Below, one piece after another: positions 20,722 through 29,529 of a stretch of DNA of 64,000 bases. A model generated the notes under the pieces. It ran no database searches. It was not told the DNA's origin and was given only the letters and a program-made list of their open reading frames with translations. Within the stretch, counting starts at the first letter, position 1, and each line of letters opens with the position of its first letter. The position numbers were made by a program, and so were the translations under genes. This DNA comes from Herbaspirillum sp. GTDB lineage: Bacteria; Pseudomonadota; Gammaproteobacteria; Burkholderiales; Burkholderiaceae_D. The stretch is from the NCBI RefSeq assembly GCF_017744395.1, contig NZ_JAGIBI010000001.1, positions 310,001 to 374,000 of the forward strand. Reading direction: 5' to 3'.

Positions 20722-23700
20722 CTACGGCCGTTCGCCGTTGGCCTCGAACACCGGCTGTTCTTCCGGCACGGCCTCGGGATGCTGCGCCAGCAGCAGTTGC
20801 AGGAACTGGGCATAGGGCACCGGCTTGCTGAAGTAGTAGCCCTGGTAGTCGTCCGATCCGAACTCGCGCAACGCATTGAGCTGCCTTGCCGTTTCCACCC
20901 CTTCGGTCACCACCTTCAGATTCAAGGCATGGCCCATCGCGATGATGGCCTGCACGATGGCGCTGTCGTTGGGGTCGTCCGGAATGTCGTTGATGAAGGA
21001 CTTGTCTATCTTCAGCGTATTGACCGGGAAGCGCTTCAGGTAGGCCAGCGAGGAATAGCCGGTGCCGAAATCGTCGATCGAGATCGTGAAGCCTTCGGCG
21101 CGGATGCCGTCCATGATGGCGATGGCCTGGTCGCGGTTGTGCATCACCATGCTTTCGGTGATCTCGAACTCCAGGCAGGAAGGCGGCGTGCCGTGGTGCT
21201 CGACGACCCGCTTGATATCTTCCAGCAGGTTCTCGTCGCCGAACTGGCTGCCGGTCAGGTTGATCGAGATGCGGCCGAATTCCAGCCGGCGCGCCAGCAA
21301 CTGGCCGACATCGCGGCAGGTGGTGTCCAGCACTGCCAGGCCGATCTGGTCGATCAGGCGGGTCTCTTCGGCTAGCATGATGAACTCGCCCGGCGGCAGC
21401 AGGCCGCGCACCGGGTGCTGCCAGCGCACCAGCGCCTCGGCGCCGACGATGCGCGCGCTTTCCAGGTTGACCTTGGGCTGGTAATGGACCACGAACTCGC
21501 CGCGTTCGATGGCACGCCGCAGCTCCGACTCCAGGGCGATGCGCTCGATCGTGTTGGTGTTGACCTCGTCGGAGAAGAAGCGGTAGTCGTCCTTGCCGTG
21601 GTGCTTGGCGCGGTACATGGCGATGTCGGCGTTCTTGATCAGCGCCTGCGCATTATGGCCGTCGCCGGGATAGGTGGCGATGCCGATGCTGGCCGAGAGC
21701 GTCGCCTCCTGGCCGTCGATGATGAACGGCTTGCGCGCTTCGGCCAGCAGCTTTTGCGCGATCTCGCCCACTTGCAGCGGGTCGTCGAAATCGTCCACCA
21801 GCACGATGAATTCGTCGCCGCCCACGCGCGCCAGGATGTCCAGCTCGCGCAGGCTGCCGCGGAAGCGCTGGGCGATTTCCTGCAGCACCGCCTCCCCGGT
21901 TTCGTGGCCGAAGGTATCGTTGATGTTCTTGAAGCGGTCCAGGTCGAGCAGCAGCACCGCCACCATGCCGTCGCGGTGTTCGGCGTGGGCGATCGCGTTG
22001 GAGACGTGCTGGGTGCACAGGAAGCGGTTGGGCAGCCCGGTCAGTTCGTCGTAGTGCGCCAGGTGGCGGATGCGCTCGTCGGCGCGGCGGCTTTCGATGG
22101 CCACGCTGGCCAGGTCGGCGGCGATGTTGGCCAATTGCAGGTATTCGTTGCTGGGCGCCTGGTTTTCCTTGAGCAGCGCCGAGAAGACGCCCAGCAATTG
22201 CCCCTCCTTGCCGATGATGGGCCAGGCGCCGCAGGAAGGATAGGCGGCGGTATCGATCAGCGGGCGCAGATGCTCCATCATCGGATCGTGCATGATGTTG
22301 GTGACGACGCAGGGCGTGCGCCGCAGCGCCGCTTCCGCGGCCACGCCGTTGCCGTGGCGGATGGCCAGGCCTTGCAGCACGCGCATGATGCGTTCCGGAT
22401 AGCGCTGGCTCAGCACCGAAGTGAAATGCGTGGCATGTTCGTTGGCCAGCAGGATGCTGCAGGCGCTGTAGGGGATTTGCGAATCGGCGAAGCCGACGAT
22501 CTCCGACAGGATGGCGTCGAGGTCTTCGTCGGCCATCACCATGTGCAGCACGCGGTTCTGTTCGGTTTGCAGCAGTTCGGCGCGCTTGCGGGCGGTGATG
22601 TCGCGCAGGATGGTGAAGATCGCATAACCGCGGTCGAGTTCGGCGCGGTGCAGGGTGACGTCGGTATAGATGATCTTGTTGCGGCGTACCGTCACCCATT
22701 CGAATTGCTGGGGGTGGCCGGAGAGCGTTTTGGCGACCAGCTCGCCGATATCCGGCTGGGCGATATGCAGCGGCTTGTTGCGCGAAAACAGGCCGACCTT
22801 GCGGCCGATGATGCGCTTCTTGTCCAGCACGCCGAAAAAGCGCACCGCGGCCGCGTTGCAGTCGAGGTAGCGCAGATCGGCCGAGATCAGCACGATGGGG
22901 TCGTTGCCGTCCTCGTACAGCTTGCGGTAGCGGTATTCGCTGGCCGAGAGCGCATTGTCGACGCGGCGCTGGTAGCGGTAGTAGACCAGGAAGGACACCA
23001 GCGCGATCAGGATGAAGCCGAGGATGCCGGTGGCCAGCAGGATGCGGTTTTCGGTGCGGCTGCGCCACGGGGCAAGCACATCATCCATGCGGCGCGCATA
23101 CACCACCAGCAGCGGCCAGTCCTGCAGCCGCTTGTAGGTGAACAGCAGTTGTTCGCCGGTCAGGTAGGAGGCTTCTTCGAAACCGCCTTCGTCCGGGCCG
23201 CTGCTGATCCTGGCCATGCTCTTGGCGTCGCGCAGGCTGGCGTTGAGCCAGCGCTCCTCGAAGGGCGACCGGATCATCATCGTGCCGTCGTCGCTGCGCA
23301 GCGAGACGATCGCCTTGTAGTTGGTGATGTGCTTGTAGAAGTCGAAGAAGTAAGAGGCGCGCAGTTCGGCCACCAGCATGCCGGCCGGGCGCGCGGCGCG
23401 GTCGTACAGGTTCATGGCCACCGGCAGCACCAGTTCGCGGTTGTAGTGGCTGCGGGCGAGCGGCCCGACGAACAGGCGCGGGCGCGCGGGGTTGCTGTCG
23501 ACATACTTGAGCTTGAGGTCGGCGGCGACGTTTTCCTGCTCCAGGGGCAGGAAGGAGCTGGAGCGGCTGAAACCGGTGCGGTCGATATAGCGCAGCGCCA
23601 GCACGGCCGGTTGCTGCTGCTGTTGGGCGGCGAGCAGGCGGTGCAGGCCCGCGTCGTCGACGAGCAGGTCGTGATCGGCTTGATGGATGGCCTCGGAGGT

Positions 23701-23928
23701 CGCCCAGAGCATGCTGTCGATACCGCGGAAGATGCGCTCGGCATGTTCCTGCACGCTGCGTACGGCGACCATCGAATTGCTCTTTTCGGCTTCGATGGTC
23801 AGAAGGCGATCCTGGCGGATTTCCCACCATGTCTGGATGACGATGAACGAGCCGACGAAGGCGACGAAGATCAACAGGGTCCTGAGGGTGCTGCCAGCCC
23901 GTCCGGCGGTCTTTTTCTGTTTTCCCAT
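20722..23928 (-). CDS. Membrane sensor with PAS, GAF, GGDEF and EAL domains
   Basis: This 1068-residue cyclic-di-GMP enzyme has TM1 at about 14-34, a periplasmic Cache-like sensor (about 35-285) and TM2 at about 292-314. The cytoplasmic part runs PAS (about 325-455), GAF (about 460-620), GGDEF (intact GGDEF near 704 with I-site RELD five residues before) and EAL (EALVRW near 832, DDFGTGYSSL further on). Both catalytic motifs are complete, so it could be bifunctional or switch between synthesis and hydrolysis. The periplasmic domain probably senses a small molecule. The upstream leader contains a strong hairpin. Confidence 0.92.
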   Translation of the reverse strand: MGKQKKTAGRAGSTLRTLLIFVAFVGSFIVIQTWWEIRQDRLLTIEAEKSNSMVAVRSVQEHAERIFRGIDSMLWATSEAIHQADHDLLVDDAGLHRLLAAQQQQQPAVLALRYIDRTGFSRSSSFLPLEQENVAADLKLKYVDSNPARPRLFVGPLARSHYNRELVLPVAMNLYDRAARPAGMLVAELRASYFFDFYKHITNYKAIVSLRSDDGTMMIRSPFEERWLNASLRDAKSMARISSGPDEGGFEEASYLTGEQLLFTYKRLQDWPLLVVYARRMDDVLAPWRSRTENRILLATGILGFILIALVSFLVYYRYQRRVDNALSASEYRYRKLYEDGNDPIVLISADLRYLDCNAAAVRFFGVLDKKRIIGRKVGLFSRNKPLHIAQPDIGELVAKTLSGHPQQFEWVTVRRNKIIYTDVTLHRAELDRGYAIFTILRDITARKRAELLQTEQNRVLHMVMADEDLDAILSEIVGFADSQIPYSACSILLANEHATHFTSVLSQRYPERIMRVLQGLAIRHGNGVAAEAALRRTPCVVTNIMHDPMMEHLRPLIDTAAYPSCGAWPIIGKEGQLLGVFSALLKENQAPSNEYLQLANIAADLASVAIESRRADERIRHLAHYDELTGLPNRFLCTQHVSNAIAHAEHRDGMVAVLLLDLDRFKNINDTFGHETGEAVLQEIAQRFRGSLRELDILARVGGDEFIVLVDDFDDPLQVGEIAQKLLAEARKPFIIDGQEATLSASIGIATYPGDGHNAQALIKNADIAMYRAKHHGKDDYRFFSDEVNTNTIERIALESELRRAIERGEFVVHYQPKVNLESARIVGAEALVRWQHPVRGLLPPGEFIMLAEETRLIDQIGLAVLDTTCRDVGQLLARRLEFGRISINLTGSQFGDENLLEDIKRVVEHHGTPPSCLEFEITESMVMHNRDQAIAIMDGIRAEGFTISIDDFGTGYSSLAYLKRFPVNTLKIDKSFINDIPDDPNDSAIVQAIIAMGHALNLKVVTEGVETARQLNALREFGSDDYQGYYFSKPVPYAQFLQLLLAQHPEAVPEEQPVFEANGERP

Positions 23929-23949
23929 GTAGACGAATATCGGTGACGC

Positions 23950-23982
23950 TAAGAACCCGTTTCATTGTGAAATGGGTTCTTA
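23950..23982. repeat. 15-bp inverted repeat in the leader of the GGDEF-EAL gene
   Basis: TAAGAACCCGTTTCA (23950-23964) and TGAAATGGGTTCTTA (23968-23982) pair with one G-T wobble around a 3-base loop. It lies 22 bases upstream of the minus-strand start at 23928. The repeat is flanked on both sides by CGGTGA. A second inverted repeat, CATGGCCTG / CAGGCCATG, follows at 23999-24030. Confidence 0.5.
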
Positions 23983-24030
23983 CGGTGATGCGGCTTCCCA
24001 TGGCCTGCCGGCGATCGACGACAGGCCATG

Positions 24031-24447
24031 ACAATCATTCCATGCGGCCATTGCGCGGATGCCGTCAATATTGCGCAACCATCTTTGCCGTATGCGCTTC
24101 CCGGGGCGATCTGAAGCATTGTTGTCGTATTTTTTGCGAGCCGGTGCCGGCCGCATATTTTTGCGCACAATGCGATGCTTTTATTGGTTCGAACCTTACC
24201 CCATGCGACGGCCTTTGTCATTATCGCCAGATGGGAGAATACACTCTTTGGCGGTATTTAATTCTCGGCGGAAAGTTCGCAGGGAAGGCGGCCCCGGCCC
24301 ATTTCTGCCCGCAATGCGATAATACCGCCCTGGTTTCGCGCGAACATTCCGCACTTCCGCCGTTCCCGGCCATCCCGGGCAACAAGGTCGGCAGGGCTAT
24401 TGCACCATCATATTTTCACCATCATATTGACAAAGGACAACATCCCT
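24031..24447. other. Intergenic region upstream of frmA
   Basis: Together with the hairpins at 23950-24030, 519 bases separate the divergent GGDEF-EAL and frmA genes. Short frames here look random. CAATGCGAT occurs twice (near 24169 and 24313). Apart from the 12-bp direct repeat directly upstream of frmA I see no defined element. A formaldehyde-responsive control region would be expected here. Confidence 0.35.
24403..24428 (+). promoter_or_regulatory. Direct repeat CACCATCATATT ahead of frmA
   Basis: Two exact copies of the 12-mer CACCATCATATT start at 24403 and 24417, a 14-base period. The second ends 19 bases before the frmA ATG and 3 bases before its AAAGGA ribosome site. The CATATT parts could be -10 elements, or the pair could be a regulator site close to the transcription start. 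Confidence 0.4.
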
Positions 24448-25554
24448 ATGAAAACAAGAGCAGCGGTAGCATGGCAGGCAGGCAAGCCCTTGACCATCGA
24501 GGAAGTCGAACTTGGCGGCCCCAAGGCCGGCGAAGTGCTGGTGGAAATCAAGGCGACCGGCATTTGCCACACCGACTACTACACGCTGTCCGGCGCCGAC
24601 CCCGAGGGCATCTTCCCCGCCATCCTGGGCCATGAGGGCGCCGGCGTGGTGGTGGATGTTGGCCCCGGAGTGAAGTCGCTGAAGAAGGACGACCACGTCA
24701 TCCCGCTGTACACCCCGGAATGCCGCGAGTGCAAATTCTGCCTCTCGCAAAAGACCAACCTGTGCCAGGCCATCCGCGCCACGCAAGGCCGCGGCCTGAT
24801 GCCGGACGCCACCAGCCGCTTCTCGCTGGACGGCAAGCCGCTGTTCCACTACATGGGCACTTCGACCTTCTCCAACTACATCGTGGTGCCGGAGATCGCG
24901 CTGGCCAAGATCCGTTCCGACGCGCCGTTCGACAAGGTCTGCTACATCGGCTGCGGCGTCACCACCGGCGTGGGCGCGGTGCTGTTCACCGCCAAGGTGG
25001 AGGCGGGCGCCAATGTGGTGGTGTTCGGCCTGGGCGGCATCGGCCTGAACGTGATCCAGGCGGCCAGGATGGTGGGCGCCAACAAGATCATCGGGGTCGA
25101 CCTGAACCCTGGCCGCGAGGCGATGGCGCGCAAGTTCGGCATGACCGACTTCATCAATCCCAAGGACGTGCCCAACGTGGTCGACGCCATCATCGGCATG
25201 ACCGACGGCGGCGCCGACTACAGCTTCGAGTGCATCGGCAACACCACCACCATGCGCCAGGCGCTGGAGTGCTGCCACAAGGGCTGGGGCCAGTCCATCA
25301 TCATCGGCGTGGCGGCGGCCGGCCAGGAAATCTCGACCCGCCCGTTCCAGCTGGTGACCGGCCGCGTCTGGAAGGGTTCGGCCTTCGGCGGCGCGCGCGG
25401 CCGCACCGACGTGCCCAAGATCGTCGACTGGTACATGGAAGGCAAGCTCAACATCGACGACCTGATCACCCACAAGCTGCCGCTGGAGCGCATCAACGAA
25501 GGTTTCGACCTGATGAAGAGCGGCGAGTCGATCCGTTCGGTGGTCGAGTTCTGA
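24448..25554 (+). CDS. frmA: S-(hydroxymethyl)glutathione dehydrogenase / class III alcohol dehydrogenase
   Basis: This enzyme oxidises S-hydroxymethylglutathione, formed from formaldehyde and glutathione, to S-formylglutathione with NAD+. It is the first step of glutathione-dependent formaldehyde detoxification. The 368-residue protein shows the catalytic zinc ligands in GICHTDYYT and GHEGAGVV, the structural zinc cluster CRECKFC...C (about 92-107), the Rossmann motif [12 protein letters not shown] and the class III motif [18 protein letters not shown] 24448 has AAAGGA upstream. The next gene, frmB, starts one base after the stop. Confidence 0.97.
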   Translation: MKTRAAVAWQAGKPLTIEEVELGGPKAGEVLVEIKATGICHTDYYTLSGADPEGIFPAILGHEGAGVVVDVGPGVKSLKKDDHVIPLYTPECRECKFCLSQKTNLCQAIRATQGRGLMPDATSRFSLDGKPLFHYMGTSTFSNYIVVPEIALAKIRSDAPFDKVCYIGCGVTTGVGAVLFTAKVEAGANVVVFGLGGIGLNVIQAARMVGANKIIGVDLNPGREAMARKFGMTDFINPKDVPNVVDAIIGMTDGGADYSFECIGNTTTMRQALECCHKGWGQSIIIGVAAAGQEISTRPFQLVTGRVWKGSAFGGARGRTDVPKIVDWYMEGKLNIDDLITHKLPLERINEGFDLMKSGESIRSVVEF

Positions 25555-25555
25555 C

Positions 25556-26404
25556 ATGATGGAAACCATCAGCGAGCACGGCTGCTTCGGCGGCGTCCAG
25601 GGCTACTATCGCCACGAATCGGCCGAGACCGATCTGCCGATGCGGTTCTCGGTGTTCGTCCCGCCGCAAGCCAAGGCCGGCGGCAAGCTGCCGGTGCTGT
25701 TCTACCTGGCCGGGCTGACCTGTACCGAGGAAACCTTCATGGTCAAGGCCGGCGCGCAACGCGTGGCGGCCGAACTGGGGATCATCCTGGTGGCGCCGGA
25801 CACCAGCCCGCGCGGCGCCGGCATCGAAGGTGAGAGCGACAACTGGGACTTCGGCGTGGGCGCCGGCTTTTACCTCGACGCCACCCAAGCGCCGTGGGAA
25901 AAGAACTATCGCATGTACTCGTACGTAGTGCATGGCCTGCGCCAGGCGATCCTGCGCGAGTTCCCGGCCGACCCGCAGCGCATCGGCATCTTCGGCCATT
26001 CGATGGGCGGCCACGGCGCGCTGGTGCTGGCGCTGCGCAACCGCGACATCTACCGTTCGGTGTCGGCGTTCGCGCCGGTTGCCGCGCCCAGCCAGTGCCC
26101 GTGGGGCCGCAAGGCGTTCGGCAACTACCTTGGCCCGGACCGGGAGGCATGGAAACAGTACGATGCCAGCGAATTGATGCGGGAATTGCAGGCGCCGTAT
26201 CCGCACGGCATCCTGATCGACCAGGGGCTGGCCGACAAATTCCTGGCCGAGCAGTTGCTGCCCGAGCAGTTCGAGGCGGCTTGCCAGGCGGCGCGGCAGC
26301 CGCTGACGCTACGCCGCCATGAAGGCTATGACCACGGGTATTACTTCATCCAAAGCTTCGTGGAAGACCATCTGCGCTTCCATCACGGCATCCTGACCCG
26401 CTAA
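25556..26404 (+). CDS. frmB: S-formylglutathione hydrolase
   Basis: FrmB (FghA) hydrolyses S-formylglutathione to formate and glutathione, the second step after FrmA. The 282-residue alpha/beta hydrolase (esterase D family) carries the nucleophile motif GHSMGG (Ser near 149), LAGLTCTEETF near the oxyanion hole, DTSPRG and the catalytic His in GYDHGYYFI. It follows frmA with a one-base gap and ends at the terminator at 26422. No FrmR-type repressor gene is adjacent. Confidence 0.97.
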   Translation: MMETISEHGCFGGVQGYYRHESAETDLPMRFSVFVPPQAKAGGKLPVLFYLAGLTCTEETFMVKAGAQRVAAELGIILVAPDTSPRGAGIEGESDNWDFGVGAGFYLDATQAPWEKNYRMYSYVVHGLRQAILREFPADPQRIGIFGHSMGGHGALVLALRNRDIYRSVSAFAPVAAPSQCPWGRKAFGNYLGPDREAWKQYDASELMRELQAPYPHGILIDQGLADKFLAEQLLPEQFEAACQAARQPLTLRRHEGYDHGYYFIQSFVEDHLRFHHGILTR

Positions 26405-26421
26405 TCCCTGGCTGGTCGGCA

Positions 26422-26467
26422 CAGGCCGTCGCGGGTTCATCGACCCGTGGCGGCCTGCGTCTTTTCT
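26422..26467 (+). terminator. Terminator after frmAB
   Basis: A 15-bp stem (26422-26436 with 26443-26457, two G-T wobbles, loop TCATCG) is followed by CGTCTTTTCT. It lies 18 bases after the frmB stop, between convergent genes, so it may act for both strands. Confidence 0.65.
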
Positions 26468-26489
26468 AGCTGCACTTTCCTTGGATTTC

Positions 26490-27413
26490 TCAGATAAACG
26501 CGTCCGTGACGATGTGCTGCCCCAGCATGAAGGCATCGGCGACATGCCGTAGCGGCGCCACATCCACATCCGAGGATTTGCCGCGGATCAATTGGCTGAA
26601 GTGCCGGTAGAGCGAGGGATACTCACCCTCGGCCGTCAGCGCGCACTGCGCACCGTCGATCCACAACTCGTGGCCGCCCTTCTTCAGGTGCAGGTGGCTG
26701 CCGTCGGTATCGATGACGATGTCCCAGGTCTGCTCGCCAGTCTGGCGCCAGTCGAAATCGGCTTCCACCTCCGTCCCTGTCGCGTCGGTGAAGGCCAGTC
26801 GCGCCGCAATCGGCGTTTGCCTGTTGGCCGGCACTTCCAGGGCCGCCTTGGTCAGGAAGATCATCTCCGGCAGGATTTCCGTCACGATCGACAGGGCATT
26901 GATGCCCGGATCGAACACGCCCAGCCCGCCCGGTTGCCAGATCCACTCCTGGTCGGGATGCCAGTGGCGCACGTCCTCGCGCCAGATCACCCGGACCCGG
27001 CGCGGGCGATGCGCCTGCAGGTGGCGCTTGACCACCTGCACGGCCGGCGCATGGCGCGAGTGCCAGCTGGCCAGCATGGTCACGCCGCGTTCCGCCGCCA
27101 GCGCCTTGAGCGATTCGACTTCGGACAGCGTGGCGCCGGGCGGTTTTTCCAGGAACACGTGCTTGCCGGCGCAGATCGCCTGGCGCGCCGCCTCGTAGCG
27201 GTATTGCGGCGGCATGCACAGGGAGATGGCATCGATGCGGGTGTCCGATGCCAGCATCTCGGCCATGGTCTTGTAGGCGGGCACGCCCTCGACGCTGTTG
27301 TTGCGGCTGGCCGTGGCCGCCAGCGCATAGCCGGCATTGCCGCGGATGGCCGGGACGTGCTGGTCGTGGACGATCTTTCCGACACCGGCGATGGCAAGTT
27401 GTATGGGATCCAT
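26490..27413 (-). CDS. Gfo/Idh/MocA-family sugar 1-dehydrogenase (L-arabinose/D-galactose type)
   Basis: The 307-residue protein resembles the NAD(P)+-dependent L-arabinose 1-dehydrogenase of Azospirillum and the related D-galactose 1-dehydrogenases, which start non-phosphorylative pentose or hexose oxidation by making the aldonolactone. The signatures are the N-terminal nucleotide motif GVGKIVHDQHVPAI, SLCMPPQYRYEAA, EKPPGAT (Lys near 91), WHSRHAPAV and WQPGGLGVFDPGINALSIVTEILP. It lies 32 bases downstream of the aldo-keto reductase gene on the same strand. No lactonase or dehydratase of the pathway is nearby. Confidence 0.85.
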   Translation of the reverse strand: MDPIQLAIAGVGKIVHDQHVPAIRGNAGYALAATASRNNSVEGVPAYKTMAEMLASDTRIDAISLCMPPQYRYEAARQAICAGKHVFLEKPPGATLSEVESLKALAAERGVTMLASWHSRHAPAVQVVKRHLQAHRPRRVRVIWREDVRHWHPDQEWIWQPGGLGVFDPGINALSIVTEILPEMIFLTKAALEVPANRQTPIAARLAFTDATGTEVEADFDWRQTGEQTWDIVIDTDGSHLHLKKGGHELWIDGAQCALTAEGEYPSLYRHFSQLIRGKSSDVDVAPLRHVADAFMLGQHIVTDAFI

Positions 27414-27445
27414 GTTGTCCTTGTCGTTGAGTCAGTCGAGAGGGA

Positions 27446-28432
27446 TTACCAGCGTTGATGCACGTAGGGGGCGATGTCATCCAGATACAGCTGCCGCAGG
27501 GCCTGCATGAGCTGTGCCGGGATCTCCGGCAGTGCGCTGGCGGCGCTGTTGGATTGCGCCTGCTGCACGTTGCGCGCGCCCGGGATGACGGTACTGACGC
27601 CGCTTTCCATGAGGATCCAGCGCAGCGCGAATTGCGCCATCGGTACATCCTGCGGCAGCAGCCGGCGGATCTTTTCCACGGCGGCCAGCGCCACCTCGTA
27701 GGGTACACCGGAGAAGGTCTCGCCGACATCGAAGGCTTCGCCATTGCGGTTGAAGTGGCGATGATCGTCGGCGGCAAAGGTGGTTTGCGCCGACATCTTG
27801 CCGGTCAGCAGGCCCGAGGCCAGCGGCACGCGCGCGATGATGGCGACGTTGCGGCGCTGCGCCTCGCGCATCAGCAGGGCGCTGGGGCGCTGGCGGAAGA
27901 TGTTGAAGATGATCTGGATCGAGGCGACGTTGGGATACTCCAGCGCCTTGAGGGCTTCCTCCACTTTCTCGACCGAGACGCCGTAGTGGCGGATCTTGCC
28001 GGCGGCGACCAGCTCGTCCATGGCGCCGAAGACTTCCTGCCGGTAATAGACTTCGGTGGGCGGGCAATGCAGCTGGACCAGGTCCAGGCAATCCACTTCC
28101 AGGTTGAGCAGCGAGCGTTCGACAAAGGCCTGCAGGTTCTCTTTCGTGTAGCCGTCGGCGACATGGGGCGAGAGCCGGCGGCCGGCCTTGGTGGCCACGA
28201 AGGGGCGCGCGCCGCCGCGTTCCTTGAGCACCTGGGCGATGAGCTGTTCCGAGCGGCCGTCGCCATAGACATCGGCGGTATCGATGAAGCTCACGCCGCT
28301 ATCGAGGGCCGCGTGCAGGGCGGCCTTGGCATCCTGGCTGGAGACGTCGCCCCAGGAGCCGCCGATGGCCCAGGCGCCGAAGCCGATTTCCGATACCGCC
28401 GCGCCGGTGCGGCCGAACTGTCTTGATTTCAT
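27446..28432 (-). CDS. Aldo/keto reductase
   Basis: The 328-residue oxidoreductase begins MKSRQFGRTGAAVSEIGFG. It shows the catalytic residues D and Y in FIDTADVYGDGRSE, Lys in VATKAGRR and His in LVQLHCPP, with the C-terminal cofactor segment STVIPGARN. ATG 28432 follows an AAAGGAG Shine-Dalgarno. The gene is divergent from a LysR regulator and appears to form an operon with the sugar 1-dehydrogenase gene behind it, suggesting carbohydrate oxidoreduction under LysR control. Confidence 0.88.
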   Translation of the reverse strand: MKSRQFGRTGAAVSEIGFGAWAIGGSWGDVSSQDAKAALHAALDSGVSFIDTADVYGDGRSEQLIAQVLKERGGARPFVATKAGRRLSPHVADGYTKENLQAFVERSLLNLEVDCLDLVQLHCPPTEVYYRQEVFGAMDELVAAGKIRHYGVSVEKVEEALKALEYPNVASIQIIFNIFRQRPSALLMREAQRRNVAIIARVPLASGLLTGKMSAQTTFAADDHRHFNRNGEAFDVGETFSGVPYEVALAAVEKIRRLLPQDVPMAQFALRWILMESGVSTVIPGARNVQQAQSNSAASALPEIPAQLMQALRQLYLDDIAPYVHQRW

Positions 28433-28561
28433 GTTGCTTGCTCCTTTGCATTGGCATTGCATGGATCGCCTTGCACGGCATGCCGAGGCCGATCCATGGC
28501 AGACCGTCATTTATACCGCTTGGCACGCGCGCGGGAGGATGGTTTAAGATGATTTACATTA

Positions 28562-28585
28562 ATTCATGAAATGAATGGAATTCAT
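28562..28585. promoter_or_regulatory. Candidate LysR operator with alternating half-sites
   Basis: ATTCAT-GAA-ATGAAT-GGA-ATTCAT are three half-sites alternating in orientation with 3-base spacers. The first dyad (28562-28576) is a 15-bp T-N11-A LysR-type box. It ends just before the LysR ATG at 28588, in the 155-base divergent intergenic region, so it suits autorepression plus control of the divergent operon. Confidence 0.55.
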
Positions 28586-28587
28586 CA

Positions 28588-29505
28588 ATGTCCCTGCTGG
28601 ATCACGTCGATTTTTCGGACCTGCGCATCTTCGTCACCATCCTGCGCACCGGCAGTTTCAAGGCCGCGGCGATCCAGTTGGGCTTGACGCCATCGGCCAC
28701 CAGCCATGCGATGAAGCGGCTGGAAGAAAAGCTTTCGACGCAACTGCTGTACCGCTCCAGCCGCGCAGTGGCACCCACGGCCGCCGGCGCCGAGCTGGCG
28801 CTGCGCCTGGAGGAGGGCTTCGAGAAGATCGGCGCCGCGCTCGGCAGCTTGGACAGCACCGTGCTCGGCAGCCTGGGCCAGCTGCGCATCAATGTCTTCG
28901 CCGATGCGGCGCATCTGCTGATCGAGCCAGCCATTCCAGAATTCGTCCGGCAATGCCCGCAGGTCAAGCTGACGGTGGTGGTCGACGACAAGCCCATCGA
29001 TATCGTCAGCGAAGGCTATGACGCGGGAATCCGCTATGGGCATTACGTGCCCGAGGGCATGGTGACGGCGCCGCTCACGCGCGCGCAGCGCTGGGTGGCG
29101 GCGGCCTCGCCGGCTTATCTGGAGCGGCATGGACGTCCGCAGACGCTGGAGGACCTGGCCGGCCACAACTGCATCCAGTTGCTGCTGGGCGATAACTCCA
29201 GCTACAAGTGGGAATTCGGCAAGGGCAAGAACAGCCGGCGCTTGCGTGTGCCGGGGCTGGTGACGATCAACAATACGGCCGCCACGATTGCGGCCGCCAG
29301 GGCGGGGGTAGGGATTGCCTACCTGCTGGAGGGAAGGATCAGGAAGGAGCTGGAAGAGGGCGCGCTGGAGGTGGTGCTGCCCGAGTGGGCCGCACCCAGC
29401 GAGCCTTTCCATATGTACTACAGCAGCCGGCGCCATGCGCACCCGGCTTTGCGCAAGCTGATCGACATCGTCCGGCTGCAGAACGGACTGGCCAGGCTGC
29501 GTTGA
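28588..29505 (+). CDS. LysR-family transcriptional regulator
   Basis: The 305-residue protein has an N-terminal winged helix-turn-helix (about 8-66, FVTILRTGSFKAAAIQLGLTPSATSHAMKRLEEKL) and a periplasmic-binding-protein-like effector domain (about 95-295). It belongs to the subgroup of short-linker LysR regulators that often control adjacent oxidoreductases. It is divergent from the aldo-keto reductase/sugar dehydrogenase genes, which are its likely targets. The effector is unknown. Confidence 0.92.
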   Translation: MSLLDHVDFSDLRIFVTILRTGSFKAAAIQLGLTPSATSHAMKRLEEKLSTQLLYRSSRAVAPTAAGAELALRLEEGFEKIGAALGSLDSTVLGSLGQLRINVFADAAHLLIEPAIPEFVRQCPQVKLTVVVDDKPIDIVSEGYDAGIRYGHYVPEGMVTAPLTRAQRWVAAASPAYLERHGRPQTLEDLAGHNCIQLLLGDNSSYKWEFGKGKNSRRLRVPGLVTINNTAATIAAARAGVGIAYLLEGRIRKELEEGALEVVLPEWAAPSEPFHMYYSSRRHAHPALRKLIDIVRLQNGLARLR

Positions 29506-29521
29506 TCGTCCTGGCCAGTCC
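29485..29521. terminator. Inverted repeat spanning the stop codon of the LysR gene
   Basis: GGACTGGCCAGG (29485-29496) and its exact complement (29510-29521) form a 12-bp stem with a 13-base loop that contains the stop codon region. It lies between convergent genes (the efflux gene ends at 29530). No T-run follows on either strand. Confidence 0.45.
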
Positions 29522-29529
29522 GGGAAGCG

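Noticed and set aside
21415-23946. 843-codon open frame on the plus strand opposite the GGDEF-EAL gene
   Set aside because: Shadow of a gene with several intact domains; no recognisable protein features of its own.
23943-24635. Plus-strand frame of 230 codons upstream of and overlapping frmA
   Set aside because: It runs out of frame into the frmA coding region; the intergenic part shows no conserved features.
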